A stretch of 6,173 nt of DNA, taken from positions 1-6,173 of the forward strand of contig CAJXXJ010000249.1 in assembly GCA_913062745.1 (NCBI GenBank), given 5' to 3'. The translations under genes and the position numbers were made by a program. The DNA is from an uncultured Phaeodactylibacter sp. (GTDB taxonomy: Bacteria; Bacteroidota; Bacteroidia; Chitinophagales; Saprospiraceae). The first letter of the stretch is position 1, and every line of letters begins with the position of its first letter. The notes below the pieces were generated by a model, which was not told the origin of the DNA, did no database searches, and saw only the letters and a program-made list of their open reading frames with translations. Of this stretch, positions 5,571-6,173 are shown in pieces.

Positions 5571-6173
5571 ATGCGTACATATACAATAATTGTTGTTACT
5601 GCCATTTTAATGCTGAGCCTTGGCAGCCCAAGCGAAGCGCTTGGCCAACAAACACTAAAGATCAGCAATTACTACAGCAAGCGGGACGCCGGGCGCCCAA
5701 AGCGAACGGAAACCAAGTTTATCATCCTCCATACAACGGAGGCAGGTAATCAGTCTTCAAAAAATGCCATACACCGTTATGGGTCCGCCAACTATTTGGT
5801 GATGACCGACGGAAAAGTACTTCGTATTATTGATAAGAACAAAATGGCTTATCATGCGGGACGAAGTATGTGGAACGGAAAAACTTCTTTGAGTGAAGTT
5901 TCCATTGGCATCGAGGTTGTTGGTTATCACAATAAACCTATTACCTTGGCCCAGAAAGTTGCACTGAGGGAGTTGCTGCGTCAGCTCATGGATATCTATG
6001 ATATTTCCGACGAGCGTGTACTGACCCACTCAATGGTGGCATATGGAACTCCTAACCGATTCCATAACTACGACCACCGAGGAAGGAAGAGGTGCGGCAT
6101 GCTATTTGCAACATCCGAAGTAAGGAAGAGCATCGGACTTTCAAACATTTTTTCAGAAGATCCAGATGTGAAG
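5571..6173 (+). CDS. Secreted N-acetylmuramoyl-L-alanine amidase (PGRP/amidase_2-like), 3' end outside window
   Basis: The frame is open to the last base (201 codons seen) with no stop, so the gene continues beyond the window. Residues 1-25 form a signal peptide (MRTYT, hydrophobic IIVVTAILMLSLG, likely cleavage near SEALG). The amidase_2/PGRP fold follows from about 47. It shows FIILHTTEAGN with zinc ligand H54, YLVMTDGKVLRIID at 75-88, MAYHAGRSMW at 92-101, VSIGIEVVGYHN at 110-121, VLTHSMVAYGTPNR with ligand H153, and HRGRKRCGMLFA with C175 as the likely third ligand, as in T7 lysozyme and PGRPs. The enzyme would cleave the bond between muramic acid and L-Ala in peptidoglycan outside the membrane. 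An in-frame ATG at 5541 would add MVKDIKKKKH, a lysine-rich signal-peptide start. The next in-frame codon upstream that limits it is the TGA at 5523. No Shine-Dalgarno sequence settles the choice. Confidence 0.85.
   Translation, partial: MRTYTIIVVTAILMLSLGSPSEALGQQTLKISNYYSKRDAGRPKRTETKFIILHTTEAGNQSSKNAIHRYGSANYLVMTDGKVLRIIDKNKMAYHAGRSMWNGKTSLSEVSIGIEVVGYHNKPITLAQKVALRELLRQLMDIYDISDERVLTHSMVAYGTPNRFHNYDHRGRKRCGMLFATSEVRKSIGLSNIFSEDPDVK

Noticed and set aside
5757..6029. Minus-strand 90-codon frame opposite the amidase.
   Set aside because: The plus-strand frame is open through the same bases and carries the amidase motifs, so the opposite frame is a shadow.
1..6173. CRISPR arrays, tRNA or rRNA genes, insertion sequences and defence systems.
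   Set aside because: No direct-repeat arrays, transposase motifs, tRNA-like cloverleaf or defence-gene motifs were seen on either strand.

Overview
The window looks like two genomes joined in one sequence. Positions 1 to about 4070 read as a Bacteroidota chromosome, most likely Saprospiria/Lewinella-like (lineage is inference). The evidence is a cytosolic PepD dipeptidase, a secreted protein with a signal peptide and a C-terminal tail of type IX secretion sorting style, an RlmK-type rRNA methyltransferase domain, and a promoter of the Bacteroidota form (TTG, 20 nt, TAcaTTTG). From about 4085 to the right end the sequence reads as a Patescibacteria/CPR (Parcubacteria-like) genome: rpsS, rplV and the start of rpsC with an S3 N-terminus of the CPR kind, ordinary sigma70-type promoters, and a divergent secreted amidase.

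Layout: pepD (75-1535, minus); a terminator hairpin (1598-1639, minus); a 523-residue ELWxxDGT-repeat-like secreted protein (1664-3235, minus) with its promoter near 3344-3374; a 361-codon open frame (3381-4466, minus) whose first 132 residues are ribosomal protein S3 and whose last 229 residues are the catalytic part of an RlmI/RlmK-family methyltransferase; rplV (4491-5036, minus); rpsS (5055-5384, minus); a divergent intergenic region with two promoters and two leader hairpins (5385-5570); and the start of a peptidoglycan amidase gene (5571 to the window end, plus).

The right-hand genes form a short ribosomal-protein operon, rpsS-rplV-rpsC, read leftwards from a consensus-like TTGACA promoter. 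In its leader a UUCG-capped hairpin and a U-rich tract sit directly before the rpsS start. The left-hand genes are single units without an obvious shared pathway. The S3/methyltransferase open frame is the main oddity. S3 stops right after its KH domain, the methyltransferase lacks its N-terminal part, base composition shifts at the seam, and the seam lies on a short stretch that fits both parent proteins. An assembly or amplification chimera is the most economical reading, and a real gene fusion is the less likely alternative.
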